A DNA stretch of 64,000 bases from Paraburkholderia translucens (GTDB lineage Bacteria; Pseudomonadota; Gammaproteobacteria; Burkholderiales; Burkholderiaceae), in NCBI RefSeq assembly GCF_020881035.1, contig NZ_JAJITC010000002.1:458422-522421 (forward strand), written 5' to 3'. The position numbers and the translations under genes were made by a program. The notes under the pieces were generated by a model that saw only the letters and a program-made list of their open reading frames with translations, did not search any database and was not told where the DNA came from. Positions within the stretch are counted from its first letter, which is position 1; every line of letters starts with the position of its first letter. Positions 18,567 to 27,787 of this stretch are shown here, one piece after another.

Positions 18567-19382
18567 ATGACTTATTTGCAGGAAGCGGGCCGGAGCGCGA
18601 TTACCGTGCCGAAACTGCAGGCAATGCGCGACGCCGGCGAAAAGATCGCGATGCTCACCTGTTACGACGCGAGCTTCGCCGCGCTGCTCGATCGCGCGGG
18701 AGTCGACACGCTGCTGATCGGCGACTCGCTCGGCAACGTGCTGCAAGGCCAGGCGACCACGCTGCCGGTGTCGCTTGCCGACATCGCGTATCACACGGCG
18801 AGCGTCGCGCGCGCCCGGCCGTCGGCACTGATCGTCGCGGACTTGCCGTTCGGCACGTACGGCACGCGCGAAGACGCGTTCCGGAGTTCGGTCGAACTGA
18901 TGCGCGCGGGCGCGCAAATGGTGAAACTCGAAGGCGGCGAATGGCTCGCGGACACCGTGCGGTTTCTGGTCGAGCGCTCGGTTCCGGTGTGCGCGCACGT
19001 CGGTCTCACACCGCAGTCGGTGCATGCGTTCGGCGGCTTCAAGGTGCAGGGCAAGACAGAAGCGGGCGCGAGCCAACTACTGCGCGATTCGCTCGCTGTG
19101 CAGGAAGCCGGAGCGCAACTGATCGTGATGGAAGCGATCCCCTCGCAACTCGCGGGAGAAGTCACGAAGCAGCTGCGCATTCCGACCATCGGCATCGGCG
19201 CGGGCCTCGACTGCTCGGGTCAGGTGCTCGTGCTGCATGACATGCTCGGGATCTTCCCAGGCAAGCGGCCGCGCTTCGTGAAAGATTTCATGCAGGGACA
19301 GCCGAGCATTCAGGCTGCCGTCGAGGCCTACGTGCGAGCGGTGAAGGACGGTACGTTTCCGGGCGCCGAGCACACGTTTTAA
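18567..19382 (+). CDS. panB: 3-methyl-2-oxobutanoate hydroxymethyltransferase PanB
   Basis: A protein of 271 residues from the ATG at 18567. [47 protein letters not shown] and [14 protein letters not shown] are all PanB signatures, including metal-binding Asp residues. It makes ketopantoate from alpha-ketoisovalerate for pantothenate and CoA. panC is not adjacent. It ends in a convergent arrangement with pabBC. Confidence 0.96.
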   Translation: MTYLQEAGRSAITVPKLQAMRDAGEKIAMLTCYDASFAALLDRAGVDTLLIGDSLGNVLQGQATTLPVSLADIAYHTASVARARPSALIVADLPFGTYGTREDAFRSSVELMRAGAQMVKLEGGEWLADTVRFLVERSVPVCAHVGLTPQSVHAFGGFKVQGKTEAGASQLLRDSLAVQEAGAQLIVMEAIPSQLAGEVTKQLRIPTIGIGAGLDCSGQVLVLHDMLGIFPGKRPRFVKDFMQGQPSIQAAVEAYVRAVKDGTFPGAEHTF

Positions 19383-19390
19383 TCCTTACT

Positions 19391-19410
19391 TGCCGCGCGA
19401 GCGCGCGGCA
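19391..19410. terminator. GC-rich hairpin between convergent panB and pabBC
   Basis: TGCCGCGC, GAGC, GCGCGGCA form an 8-bp stem with a 4-base loop. There is no T-tract, so termination is uncertain; the position between convergent stops supports it. Confidence 0.4.
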
Positions 19411-19426
19411 TTCCGGCATCAGCGCT

Positions 19427-21310
19427 CTAACGAACGAGCCGTGCCGGTACCGCGCCGCGTAACGCGTTGCACACGAGCAGCGCGTCGGCGTTCAGCACAT
19501 CAGCCTGGGTCAGCACTTTTTCAGCTGCCTGCAGGCCCGATGCCTCGTCGAGCAACACGCTTCGCATCACGCCAGGCAGCAGGCCTGAGGCGAGCGGCGG
19601 CGTCCACCATCGTCCCGCGAGCTTCACGAACACGTTCGACCTGCCGCCTTCGGTCAGCTCGCCGCGTTCGTTGAAAAACAGCGTATCGAAGGCGCCTTTG
19701 GCCTCCGCTTCGCGCCACCCGCGGTCGTAGTCGGCGCGGCGCGTGGTCTTGTGGCGCAGCAGCGGATCGGCGGCGTGTGTCGGCGCGAATTGCGCGTCGG
19801 AGCCAAGCAGAACGCCTACGATCGCATCCGCCAGAGGCGCAAGTACCGCCGCTGTGATCTGCGTCGCGCCGCTCTTGCTCAACGCTAGCCGCATGCGGTG
19901 CGGAGTCTGCGCCGGCAGCCGCGCGCACTGCGCGGCAATCTCCTCACGAATGCGCCCTTCGTCGCACCCGAAGCCGAGCGTCGTGGCGCTCGACGACAAG
20001 CGCAGCAGATGCCGCTCGAGATGGCGCACGCCGTCTTCCCGCGTCACGTACATCGTTTCGAACAGGTCGAAGCCCGGCTCGGCGCCGGTCAGAAAACGTC
20101 CTTTCAATCGACACTCCTCGTGCTCCTCGGCGGCCACGCTGTCGAGCACGATGCCCGCGCCGATGCCCATGCTGCCGCGCAGGCAGTCCATGCCGCCGGA
20201 TTGCGCCGACGCCGTCAGCGTCAGCGTGCGGATTGCCACCGACAGACAGAAGTCGCCGCAATCGTGATCGTCGCCCGGCGCATCGAGCCACCCGATCGCA
20301 CCGGTATAAAGCCCGCGCGGCGTGCTTTCCAGCTCGTCGATCAACTGCATCGTGCGATGCTTGGGCGCACCGGTAATCGAGCCGCAGGGGAACAGGGCGC
20401 GCAGAATCGTCGCAAACGAGGTACCGCCGAGCAAGGTCGCTTCCACCGTCGACGTCATCTGCCACACCGACGCATACGGCTCGACGGAAAAAAGCGCGGG
20501 CACGTTGACCGACCCGATCCGGGCGACCCGCGACAGATCGTTACGCAGCAAATCGACGATCATCACGTTCTCGGCGCGATTCTTCGGGTCATTGGCGAGA
20601 AACCTGGCGTTGCCCTGGTCGGTGACGGGATCATCCGAGCGCGGCGCCGTACCTTTCATGGGCCGCGCGCGCAGCGTCGCGCCGTGCTTTTCGACGAACA
20701 GCTCGGGCGAACACGACAGCACCCACGCATCGTCCGGCAACCCGATCAACGCGCCGAACGGCACTGGCTGACGCGCGCGCAAACGCCGATAAAAGGCGAG
20801 CGGCGAGCCGAACACGTCGAAGCCGAGCCGGTACGTGTAGTTGACCTGATAGGAATCGCCCGCGCACAGGGCGGCGTGAATCGCGTCGATCGCCGCTTCG
20901 AACTGCGCGCGATCGACGCTTTCGCGCACGTTCGCCGTGCCCGCGACCGACGGCTCCAGCGCGCCGTTATCGCGCGCCATCAGCCACGCGTCGACCTCCT
21001 CGCGCGCCAGCTTCGTGCAGTGTTCGAACAATAAAAAACGCAGCGTGGCATTGCCACGCTGCGTTTCAGTGGGCCGAAGCTGATCGATGCCGACAAGCGA
21101 ACGCCCAAATTCATAGTCGGCCAGCACGACGGCGTGCACACCGTTGCGGGTATCCGCCGCGACGCCGTCGCACACCGCTTCGAGCTGCGCCGCCCCGGTA
21201 CACACCCGCTCGCGCACGAAACCCGTGTACAAGCGGCTCGACGGAAGCGCCGCCGTTGCACCGCAATCGTCGAGTAGAGCGAACACCGCGTCGCGACTGT
21301 TCACCGCCAT
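19427..21310 (-). CDS. pabB: Aminodeoxychorismate synthase I fused to aminodeoxychorismate lyase (PabB-PabC)
   Basis: A protein of about 627 residues from the ATG complementary to 21308-21310; an in-frame TTG four codons upstream is possible. The PabB part (residues 1 to about 400) has SYQVNYTYRL, PMKGTAPR with the PabB-type lysine that TrpE lacks, NVMIVDLLRNDLSR and CGSITGAPKHRTMQLIDELE. The PabC part (about 425 to the end) is a fold-IV PLP lyase: FDLFETMYV, LLRHKTTRRADYD with the likely PLP lysine, and FFNERGELTEGGRSNVFV. Together they would convert chorismate to p-aminobenzoate, with PabA encoded elsewhere. It follows dnaJ on the same strand by about 20 bp. A strong intragenic terminator-like hairpin lies at 21033-21066. 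Confidence 0.93.
   Translation of the reverse strand: MAVNSRDAVFALLDDCGATAALPSSRLYTGFVRERVCTGAAQLEAVCDGVAADTRNGVHAVVLADYEFGRSLVGIDQLRPTETQRGNATLRFLLFEHCTKLAREEVDAWLMARDNGALEPSVAGTANVRESVDRAQFEAAIDAIHAALCAGDSYQVNYTYRLGFDVFGSPLAFYRRLRARQPVPFGALIGLPDDAWVLSCSPELFVEKHGATLRARPMKGTAPRSDDPVTDQGNARFLANDPKNRAENVMIVDLLRNDLSRVARIGSVNVPALFSVEPYASVWQMTSTVEATLLGGTSFATILRALFPCGSITGAPKHRTMQLIDELESTPRGLYTGAIGWLDAPGDDHDCGDFCLSVAIRTLTLTASAQSGGMDCLRGSMGIGAGIVLDSVAAEEHEECRLKGRFLTGAEPGFDLFETMYVTREDGVRHLERHLLRLSSSATTLGFGCDEGRIREEIAAQCARLPAQTPHRMRLALSKSGATQITAAVLAPLADAIVGVLLGSDAQFAPTHAADPLLRHKTTRRADYDRGWREAEAKGAFDTLFFNERGELTEGGRSNVFVKLAGRWWTPPLASGLLPGVMRSVLLDEASGLQAAEKVLTQADVLNADALLVCNALRGAVPARLVR
21033..21066 (-). 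terminator. Intrinsic terminator-like hairpin inside pabBC
   Basis: AAACGCAGCGTGGC (21036-21049) and GCCACGCTGCGTTT (21053-21066) form a perfect 14-bp stem with a 3-base loop. Read on the minus strand, the strand of pabBC, the stem ends in a run of six T residues. It lies about 245-280 bases into the gene, within codons for T-Q-R-G-N-A-T-L-R-F. On the plus strand the tail is only three T. Confidence 0.75.
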
Positions 21311-21328
21311 ACTGACCGCCAAATCAGA

Positions 21329-22465
21329 TCAATCGAAAAAGCTCTTCACGCGATCGAACCAGCTCTTGCTTTGCGGACTATGCCGCGCACCGCCTTCCAC
21401 GAGCGCCTTTTCGAACTGCTTGAGCAGATCGCGCTGCGCCTCGGTAAGCTTGACCGGCGTTTCGACCTGCACGTGCACGTACAGATCGCCGGCGATACTC
21501 GAGCGCAGCCCCTTGATGCCCTTGCCGCGCAAACGGAACGTCTTGCCCGACTGCGTGCCTTCGGGCACCGTGAAGCTCGCGCGGCCGGCGAGCGTCGGCA
21601 CTTCGATCTCGCCGCCGAGCGCCGCGGTGGTGAACGGGATCGGCATCTGGCAATGCAGATCGTCGCCGTCGCGCTCGAACACCGAGTGCTGCTTGATATG
21701 AATCTCTACGTACAGATCGCCCGAGGGGCCGCCGTTGATGCCCGGCTCGCCGTTGCCGGCCGAGCGGATGCGCATGCCGTCGTCGATACCGGCCGGAATC
21801 TTCACTTCGAGCGTCTTGGTTTCCTTCACCTTGCCTGCGCCGTGGCAGTGATTGCACGGTTCGGGGATGTAGGTGCCGGAGCCGTGGCACTTCGGGCAAG
21901 TCTGCTGGATGCTGAAAAAGCCCTGCGACATGCGCACCGAACCCGAGCCGCTGCAGGTCGGGCAGGTTTCCGGCTTGGTGCCCGGCTTCGCACCCGAGCC
22001 GTGACACACTTCGCACGAGACCCAGCTCGGCACGCGAATCTGCGTGTCGTAGCCGTGCGCGGCCTGCTCGAGCGTGATTTCCATGCTGTAGCGCAGATCG
22101 GCGCCACGATACACCTGCGGGCCCGCGCGGCCGCCTGAGCGTCCGCCGCCGGCCGCCTGGCCGAAGATGTCGCCGAAGATGTCGCCGAACGCATCGGCAA
22201 AGCCGCCGAAACCTTGCGCGCCGGCCCCACCCATGTTCGGATCGACGCCCGCGTGGCCGTACTGATCGTACGCAGCGCGCTTTTGCGAATCCGACAGCAT
22301 TTCATAGGCTTCCTTCACTTCCTTGAAATGCTCTTCCGCATCCTTGTTGCCCGGATTGCGGTCGGGGTGGTACTTCATCGCCAGCTTGCGATAAGCCTTC
22401 TTGATTTCGTCGTCGCTCGAGTTCTTTGCGACGCCCAGAACCTCGTAGTAATCCCGTTTCGCCAT
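21329..22465 (-). CDS. dnaJ: Chaperone DnaJ (Hsp40)
   Basis: A protein of 378 residues. The J domain (residues 1-70) has [10 protein letters not shown] with HPD. A G/F-rich region follows, then four zinc-binding repeats: [24 protein letters not shown] and CNHCHGAG. The C-terminal substrate-binding domain includes [11 protein letters not shown]. DnaJ delivers unfolded proteins to DnaK and stimulates its ATPase. It lies 270 bp downstream of dnaK on the same strand. Confidence 0.97.
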   Translation of the reverse strand: MAKRDYYEVLGVAKNSSDDEIKKAYRKLAMKYHPDRNPGNKDAEEHFKEVKEAYEMLSDSQKRAAYDQYGHAGVDPNMGGAGAQGFGGFADAFGDIFGDIFGQAAGGGRSGGRAGPQVYRGADLRYSMEITLEQAAHGYDTQIRVPSWVSCEVCHGSGAKPGTKPETCPTCSGSGSVRMSQGFFSIQQTCPKCHGSGTYIPEPCNHCHGAGKVKETKTLEVKIPAGIDDGMRIRSAGNGEPGINGGPSGDLYVEIHIKQHSVFERDGDDLHCQMPIPFTTAALGGEIEVPTLAGRASFTVPEGTQSGKTFRLRGKGIKGLRSSIAGDLYVHVQVETPVKLTEAQRDLLKQFEKALVEGGARHSPQSKSWFDRVKSFFD

Positions 22466-22686
22466 ATCGGTTCAACGCCGCCGCGCAAAGCGACGCGGCA
22501 GCTCCTTGTGAATGCTGTGGAGTCTCACGACTCGTCCGGCCGCTGTCTGCGCCGCGCCAGAGCACGGTTCAAAACAACGCCCTCCATAAAACAAACGTGC
22601 CCGGAGAGCCCAAAAGGCTCGCCAGGCGCGAGAAAACCGCTCTTGCACTTGAGGGCGCCAGAGGGGCGCCGTTCTCGTGCAGCCGG

Positions 22687-22710
22687 GCCGTGCACATTGC
22701 TGTGCACGGC
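22687..22710. other. Stem-loop in the dnaK-dnaJ intergenic region
   Basis: GCCGTGCACA (22687-22696), TTGC, TGTGCACGGC (22701-22710) form a perfect 10-bp stem. No T-run follows on the minus strand, so it is more likely an mRNA-stabilising or processing element than a terminator. The 270-bp gap also holds a smaller GGCGCC inverted repeat near 22652-22668 and no gene. Confidence 0.6.
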
Positions 22711-22735
22711 TTTACGGTCGGATGCCGACCTGGCT

Positions 22736-24685
22736 TTAGTCCTTCTTCACTTCCTTGAACTCAGCGTCGACCACGTCGTCGGCCTGCTCGCTCGCGCCCG
22801 CCGATGCACCGGCACCGCCCGCCGCGCCCGCTGCCGCCTCGGCACCTTGCGCAGCCTGCATGTCGGCGTACATCTTCTCGCCCATCTTCTGCGAGGCCGT
22901 GGCCACCGCTTCGATCTTCGCTTCGATCGCGGCTTTGTCGCTCGCGCTGCTCTTGAGCGCGTCTTCGAGGTCCTTCAACGCGGCTTCGATCTTGGCCTTC
23001 TCGCCAGCTTCGAGCTTGTCGCCGTACTCGGTCAGCGCCTTCTTCGTGCTGTGGACGAGCGCGTCACCCTGATTGCGGGCGTCGGCCAGCTCACGCAGCT
23101 TGTGATCTTCTTCCGCGTTCGCTTCGGCGTCCTTCACCATCTTTTCGATTTCGGCTTCGGACAGACCCGAGTTCGCCTTGATCGTGATGCGGTTCTCCTT
23201 GCCGGTCGCCTTGTCCTTCGCGCCGACGTGCAGAATGCCGTTTGCGTCGATGTCGAAGCTCACTTCGATCTGCGGCACGCCGCGCGGTGCCGGCGGAATG
23301 CCTTCGAGGTTGAACTCGCCGAGCAGCTTGTTGCCCGCTGCCATTTCGCGTTCGCCCTGGTACACCTTGATCGTCACGGCGCTCTGATTGTCGTCAGCCG
23401 TCGAGTAGACCTGCGCGTGCTTGGTCGGGATCGTGGTGTTCTTGTTGATCATCTTCGTCATCACGCCGCCGAGCGTTTCGATGCCGAGCGAGAGCGGCGT
23501 CACGTCGAGCAGCAGCACGTCCTTGCGGTCGCCCGACAGAACCTGGCCCTGGATCGCGGCACCCACGGCCACGGCTTCGTCCGGGTTCACGTCACGGCGC
23601 GGGTCCTTGCCGAAGAACTCCTTCACCTTCTCCTGCACCTTCGGCATACGGGTCATACCGCCGACCAGGATCACGTCGTCGACTTCGCCGACCTTCACGC
23701 CTGCGTCCTTGATCGCGACGCGGCACGGCTCGATGGTGCGTTCGATCAGGTCTTCGACCAGCGCTTCGAGCTTGGCGCGCGTGATCTTCAGGTTCAGGTG
23801 CTTCGGACCCGATGCGTCCGCCGTGATGTACGGCAGGTTGATTTCGGTCTGCTGGCTCGACGACAGCTCGATCTTCGCCTTTTCAGCCGATTCCTTCAGG
23901 CGCTGCAGCGCGAGCACGTCTTTCGACAGATCGACGCCCTGCTCCTTCTTGAACTCGCTGATGATGTAATCGATGATGCGCTGGTCGAAGTCTTCGCCGC
24001 CGAGGAACGTATCGCCGTTCGTGGACAGCACTTCGAACTGCATTTCACCGTCGACGTCGGCGATTTCGATGATCGAGATGTCGAACGTGCCGCCACCGAG
24101 GTCGAACACGGCGATCTTGCGGTCGCCCTTTTCAGCCTTGTCGAGACCGAATGCGAGCGCGGCTGCGGTCGGTTCGTTGATGATCCGCTTCACTTCGAGA
24201 CCGGCGATGCGGCCCGCGTCCTTGGTGGCCTGACGCTGACTGTCGTTGAAGTACGCCGGAACCGTGATCACCGCTTCGCTGACGGTTTCGCCGAGGTAAT
24301 CCTCAGCGGTCTTCTTCATCTTGCGCAGCACTTCAGCGGAAATCTGCGGCGGCGCCAGCTTCTGATCGCGCACTTCGACCCATGCGTCGCCATTGTCGGC
24401 CTTGACGATCCGGTACGGCATCAGACCGATGTCCTTCTGCACTTCCTTTTCTTCGAAGCGGCGGCCGATCAGGCGCTTGACCGCGTACAGCGTGTTCTTC
24501 GGGTTCGTGACCGACTGACGCTTGGCCGGCGCGCCAACGAGGATCTCGTTGTCTTCCATGTACGCGATGATCGACGGCGTGGTGCGCGCGCCTTCCGAAT
24601 TCTCGATGACCTTGACCGAGTTGCCTTCCATGATCGCCACGCACGAGTTGGTCGTGCCGAGGTCGATGCCGATGATTTTGCCCAT
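22736..24685 (-). CDS. dnaK: Chaperone DnaK (Hsp70)
   Basis: A protein of 649 residues from the ATG complementary to 24683-24685, nine bases after AGGAGA. It starts [20 protein letters not shown]. Other Hsp70 signatures are [29 protein letters not shown] and [13 protein letters not shown]. The C-terminal lid ends in an A/G-rich region and then [14 protein letters not shown], the usual DnaK tail. It uses ATP to hold and release unfolded clients with DnaJ and GrpE. Confidence 0.98.
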   Translation of the reverse strand: MGKIIGIDLGTTNSCVAIMEGNSVKVIENSEGARTTPSIIAYMEDNEILVGAPAKRQSVTNPKNTLYAVKRLIGRRFEEKEVQKDIGLMPYRIVKADNGDAWVEVRDQKLAPPQISAEVLRKMKKTAEDYLGETVSEAVITVPAYFNDSQRQATKDAGRIAGLEVKRIINEPTAAALAFGLDKAEKGDRKIAVFDLGGGTFDISIIEIADVDGEMQFEVLSTNGDTFLGGEDFDQRIIDYIISEFKKEQGVDLSKDVLALQRLKESAEKAKIELSSSQQTEINLPYITADASGPKHLNLKITRAKLEALVEDLIERTIEPCRVAIKDAGVKVGEVDDVILVGGMTRMPKVQEKVKEFFGKDPRRDVNPDEAVAVGAAIQGQVLSGDRKDVLLLDVTPLSLGIETLGGVMTKMINKNTTIPTKHAQVYSTADDNQSAVTIKVYQGEREMAAGNKLLGEFNLEGIPPAPRGVPQIEVSFDIDANGILHVGAKDKATGKENRITIKANSGLSEAEIEKMVKDAEANAEEDHKLRELADARNQGDALVHSTKKALTEYGDKLEAGEKAKIEAALKDLEDALKSSASDKAAIEAKIEAVATASQKMGEKMYADMQAAQGAEAAAGAAGGAGASAGASEQADDVVDAEFKEVKKD

Positions 24686-25016
24686 TTTTACGAATCTCCT
24701 GACTTTGATCGCTGCGGAAAGCGCCCGGTTGGCCCATCTGGCGGCGGGGCGATCCGCTCTCAATTCATACCTGCACTCAACATAAGTGCGGCCACATCGT
24801 TTTCAAGACCTTTTATGCGATGCGGTCTTTAATTTTTTTCAATCACGGGGCGGGCCCTTGAAACTTCGCTGCGCGCCCGCTCCGTCAGCCTGCACGGCGA
24901 CCCGGCGTTGCTGGCCGCAAGTGCCTGAATCGACTGGACGTTTTGCGACGCGAAGCGATGCGAAACGACGATGCAGGCGCGACGGGCGCACACGCCCGGC
25001 GCGCGCCTCGCCGTAC
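24686..25016. other. Intergenic region between grpE and dnaK
   Basis: A 331-bp gap without a convincing gene. It holds the probable dnaK promoter (24781-24807), an inverted repeat AAGACC...GGTCTT (24805-24830) and a T-rich stretch near 24830-24840. Confidence 0.55.
24781..24807 (-). promoter_or_regulatory. Possible heat-shock promoter of dnaK
   Basis: Read on the minus strand, CTTGAAA (24801-24807) matches the sigma-32 -35 element. It is followed after 12 bp by CACTTATG (24781-24788), a poor match to CCCCATNT. It lies about 100 bp upstream of the dnaK start. Confidence 0.4.
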
Positions 25017-25613
25017 TTATTTCGGCGCCGCGACCGTCACGAGCGCGGGACGCAGCACGCGGTCCGCGATCACGAAACCCTTTTGCAACACCGCGACGAC
25101 GGTGTTCGGCTCCTGGTCGGCCGGCACCATCGAAATTGCCTGATGACGATGCGGGTCGAACTTTTCCCCAACCGGATTGATGGCGACGACGCGGCCCTTC
25201 TCGAGCGCGCCACTCAGCTGGCGCAGCGTGAGCTCGACGCCCTCGCGGACCTTCTGCAGGTCGTCGGATGAATGGGCCACGGCCGCCTCGAGACTGTCGA
25301 CCACGGGCAGCAGATGCTCGGCGAAGCTCTCGATTGCGAACTTGTGCGCCTTGGCGACGTCTTCCTGGGCGCGACGCCGCACGTTTTCGGTTTCCGCCTT
25401 CGCACGCAGGAAGCTCTCCTGCAGCTCGGCGATCTTCGCCTGAGCCTCGGCCAGCGCCTGCTCGCCAGCGTCCGGCGCCGCTTCAGCGGCGGTGCCGGCG
25501 TCCGGCTGCTGAGCAGCGGCCTGGGCGGCCTGAGCGGCCTCGGCGGCCTGGCGCGCGGCTTCGTCGGCGGGCGTGGGAGTCTGGCTCGTCGGGTTCTCTT
25601 GCGTGTTTTCCAT
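25017..25613 (-). CDS. grpE: Nucleotide exchange factor GrpE
   Basis: A protein of 198 residues from the ATG complementary to 25611-25613. The N-terminus is disordered and A/Q/E-rich (about residues 1-50). A long helix follows ([20 protein letters not shown]), then the GrpE signature region [20 protein letters not shown] and [20 protein letters not shown] in the beta domain. It releases ADP from DnaK. The frame stays open upstream to 25820 but lacks family sequence there, and a sigma-32 promoter lies in that part. Confidence 0.95.
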   Translation of the reverse strand: MENTQENPTSQTPTPADEAARQAAEAAQAAQAAAQQPDAGTAAEAAPDAGEQALAEAQAKIAELQESFLRAKAETENVRRRAQEDVAKAHKFAIESFAEHLLPVVDSLEAAVAHSSDDLQKVREGVELTLRQLSGALEKGRVVAINPVGEKFDPHRHQAISMVPADQEPNTVVAVLQKGFVIADRVLRPALVTVAAPK

Positions 25614-25733
25614 GTCGCTGAAAGTCGTAAAAAAGTGAAAGCCAAAGACGGTGAAAACCGTTCCAACACGCGGCGATTTGTGCGTTGCAAAATCGCGACA
25701 CGCGCCTTCGCGGCGACCGCCAGTCCGGACCGC

Positions 25734-25761
25734 AGATGGGGCCTGAATGGACCGTTTCAAG
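25734..25761 (-). promoter_or_regulatory. Sigma-32 (RpoH) promoter of grpE
   Basis: On the minus strand, CTTGAAA (25755-25761), a 13-bp spacer and CCCCATCT (25734-25741) match the heat-shock consensus CTTGAAA / CCCCATNT almost perfectly. The element ends about 120 bp upstream of the grpE ATG. Confidence 0.8.
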
Positions 25762-25986
25762 CGGCTCCGGCGGTTTTTTCGCAGCACCTTCGGGCAGGCG
25801 AAATGCGCCGTAACGACCATTATCGTGGCGCGATCAGATAGACATTGAGTGCGGCCCGCAACTGGCCTATTCTCCAGTCATACAGCAGAAATGCCACGTT
25901 AACCCTAATTTGACGCAAGGGCTTACCGAAGCCCTACAGTTGTTCCGATCGCTGCTTCAGCCCACCATCTTCCCAAGGGGAGTACC

Positions 25987-26148
25987 GTGAAACTGACCTT
26001 TGCAATCGGGGTGGTCGCATTGGTACTGATCGGGGGCACCACGACCATCTGCATGTCCGGTGCGGTCAACGACCACACCACCGAGTATGGCGGCGCGAGA
26101 GCCACGATGGAGCAGTTCCTCAATCCCCACCTGAAAATCTGTCGATAG
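25987..26148 (+). CDS. Putative small exported or membrane protein (53 residues)
   Basis: A GTG start follows AAGGGGAG (25975-25982). The 53-residue product has one hydrophobic segment, MKLTFAIGVVALVLIGGTTT, then a polar tail with NDHTTEYGG and a final LKICR. A possible promoter (TTGACG at 25910, TACAGT at 25935, 19-bp spacer) lies upstream. The frame overlaps the 3' end of hslR on the other strand by 29 bp. I do not recognise a family. The ribosome site and signal-like N-terminus are the support. Confidence 0.5.
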   Translation: MKLTFAIGVVALVLIGGTTTICMSGAVNDHTTEYGGARATMEQFLNPHLKICR

Positions 26149-26527
26149 TGCGCCGGTCGCGTTTGGTCGGCCGCCCGTGCAGCGCGGCAGCCGGCTCGTG
26201 GTACACCCTGCGCCGCTCCTGCTCGACCTGCCGCTTCGCCCTGCTCTCCGCGGTTTCTGCATAAAGCGTCTGAGCCACGCTCGCTGGGCCGCGCACGTCG
26301 CACACGCCCAGCACTTCGACCTGCCACACGAACCGCTCGATCTCGATTTCGACCAGATCTCCGACACGCACGTCCTTCGCCGGTTTCACAGCCACACCGG
26401 CGATGCGCACACGCCCCTTCTCGACCGCGTCCGCAGCCAGCGAGCGCGTCTTGAAAAAGCGCGCTGCCCACAGCCATTTGTCTATGCGCAGCCTGGCGCC
26501 CGGTTCGGTTGAAATGCGATAGTTCAT
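26120..26527 (-). CDS. hslR: Heat-shock protein 15 homologue, S4-domain RNA-binding protein (HslR)
   Basis: A protein of 135 residues from the ATG complementary to 26525-26527. An S4 domain at residues 13-60 (LRIDKWLWAARFFKTRSLAA, VEKGRVRIAGVAVKPAKDVRVGD) is followed by a basic tail (ESRAKRQVEQERRR), as in Hsp15. E. coli Hsp15 binds stalled 50S subunits carrying nascent chain-tRNA. It starts 8 bp after hemH stops, so the two are probably cotranscribed. Confidence 0.9.
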   Translation of the reverse strand: MNYRISTEPGARLRIDKWLWAARFFKTRSLAADAVEKGRVRIAGVAVKPAKDVRVGDLVEIEIERFVWQVEVLGVCDVRGPASVAQTLYAETAESRAKRQVEQERRRVYHEPAAALHGRPTKRDRRTIDRFSGGD

Positions 26528-26535
26528 CTGCGTAC

Positions 26536-27606
26536 TCAAGCTCCTGTGGTGTGCGGCACGGGTACCGCCTGCACCGGCCATCCCTGCAGATGCTGCGCAA
26601 CGATTTCGCCGAGCGCGGCAACCCACGGCTGCGCCGCGTTCAGACAGGCGATCCGGTGAAACTCCTTGCCGCCCGCCCGCAAAAATTCGTCGCGCACTTC
26701 CATGCCGATTTCCTCGATCGTCTCGAGGCAGTCGGCGGTGAAGCCTGGGCAGAACACGTCGGCACGTCGCACGCCTGCCGCGCCGAGTTCCTTCAACGTC
26801 GGTGCCGTGTAGGGCTGCAGCCACTCGGCCTTGCCGAAGCGCGACTGGAACGTGATGCGGCATTCCACCGGCGACAACCCGAGCGCCTGCATCAGCAGCG
26901 CGGCGGTCTGCTGGCATTGTTCGTGGTACGGGTCGCCCAGGTCGAGCGTGCGCTTCGGTACGCCGTGAAAGCTCAGCACGAGCTTGTCGCCCGCAGCGAA
27001 GTCCGGGCGGCCGTGCTGATGCCAATAGTGATGCACCTGCGCGGCGAGCGCCGCGATATACGCCGGGTGATCGGCGTACTGGCGCACCGTGCGGATTTCC
27101 GGCTGGTTGCGCATGCGTTTGAGCGCGCCAAAGGCTTCATCGAACGCAGTCGCGGTAGTCGACGACGAATACTGCGGATACATCGGCATCAGCAATACGC
27201 GTTCGGCGCCGGCGAGCTTCAGCTGGTTGAGCATGGCCGGAATGCCGGGCGTGCCGTAGCGCATCGCGTAATCGACCAGCACGGTGTAGTCGTTCAGTTG
27301 CAGCAGATGACGCAAGCCCTCCAGCTGCTTCTCGGTATGCACGCGCAGCGGCGAGCCCTCGGGCGTCCACACCGCCGCGTACTTCCTGGCGGAGCTGCGG
27401 CCACGAAACGGCAGAATCAGCAGACGCAGAATGAGCTGCCACAGCAACGCGGGAATTTCGACCACGCGCGGGTCGGAGAGGAACTGTGCGAGATAGCGGC
27501 GCACCGCGCGCGGCGTCGGCGCGTCGGGCGTGCCGAGATTGATCAGCAACACGGCGACGCGATGCGACGTGGCGTTCTGTGAAGGCCGCTCGAGGTCGAA
27601 ACGCAT
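26536..27606 (-). CDS. hemH: Ferrochelatase HemH
   Basis: A protein of 356 residues from the ATG complementary to 27604-27606; a GTG five codons upstream is possible. It has [24 protein letters not shown], the catalytic histidine in [34 protein letters not shown] and [15 protein letters not shown]. It inserts ferrous iron into protoporphyrin IX at the membrane. Placement beside hrcA and hslR is common in Burkholderiales. Confidence 0.96.
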   Translation of the reverse strand: MRFDLERPSQNATSHRVAVLLINLGTPDAPTPRAVRRYLAQFLSDPRVVEIPALLWQLILRLLILPFRGRSSARKYAAVWTPEGSPLRVHTEKQLEGLRHLLQLNDYTVLVDYAMRYGTPGIPAMLNQLKLAGAERVLLMPMYPQYSSSTTATAFDEAFGALKRMRNQPEIRTVRQYADHPAYIAALAAQVHHYWHQHGRPDFAAGDKLVLSFHGVPKRTLDLGDPYHEQCQQTAALLMQALGLSPVECRITFQSRFGKAEWLQPYTAPTLKELGAAGVRRADVFCPGFTADCLETIEEIGMEVRDEFLRAGGKEFHRIACLNAAQPWVAALGEIVAQHLQGWPVQAVPVPHTTGA

Positions 27607-27787
27607 AGGCAGCAGAATCACCGCTTCATGCGGCGAGTCGATTCAATGGAGATTCATTATAGCGGCGCGGGTTCCGCCCGGCCCCGCCAGACACCCATGG
27701 CCATTCGGACGATTGGCAGACGCCGCGCGTTCGCGCATGATGGCCGGCACGGGGCTGCGAAGACGGCAGCCGCGCGCGGCGCGAGGA

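Noticed and set aside
24781..24800. GCACT/AGTGC inverted repeat upstream of dnaK, resembling a CIRCE element
   Set aside because: CIRCE needs TTAGCACTC, nine bases, GAGTGCTAA. Here the arms are only five bases and the spacing is about four bases too short.
22214..24832. 872-codon plus-strand frame opposite dnaK
   Set aside because: A shadow of dnaK caused by strong third-position GC; no homology and no ribosome site.
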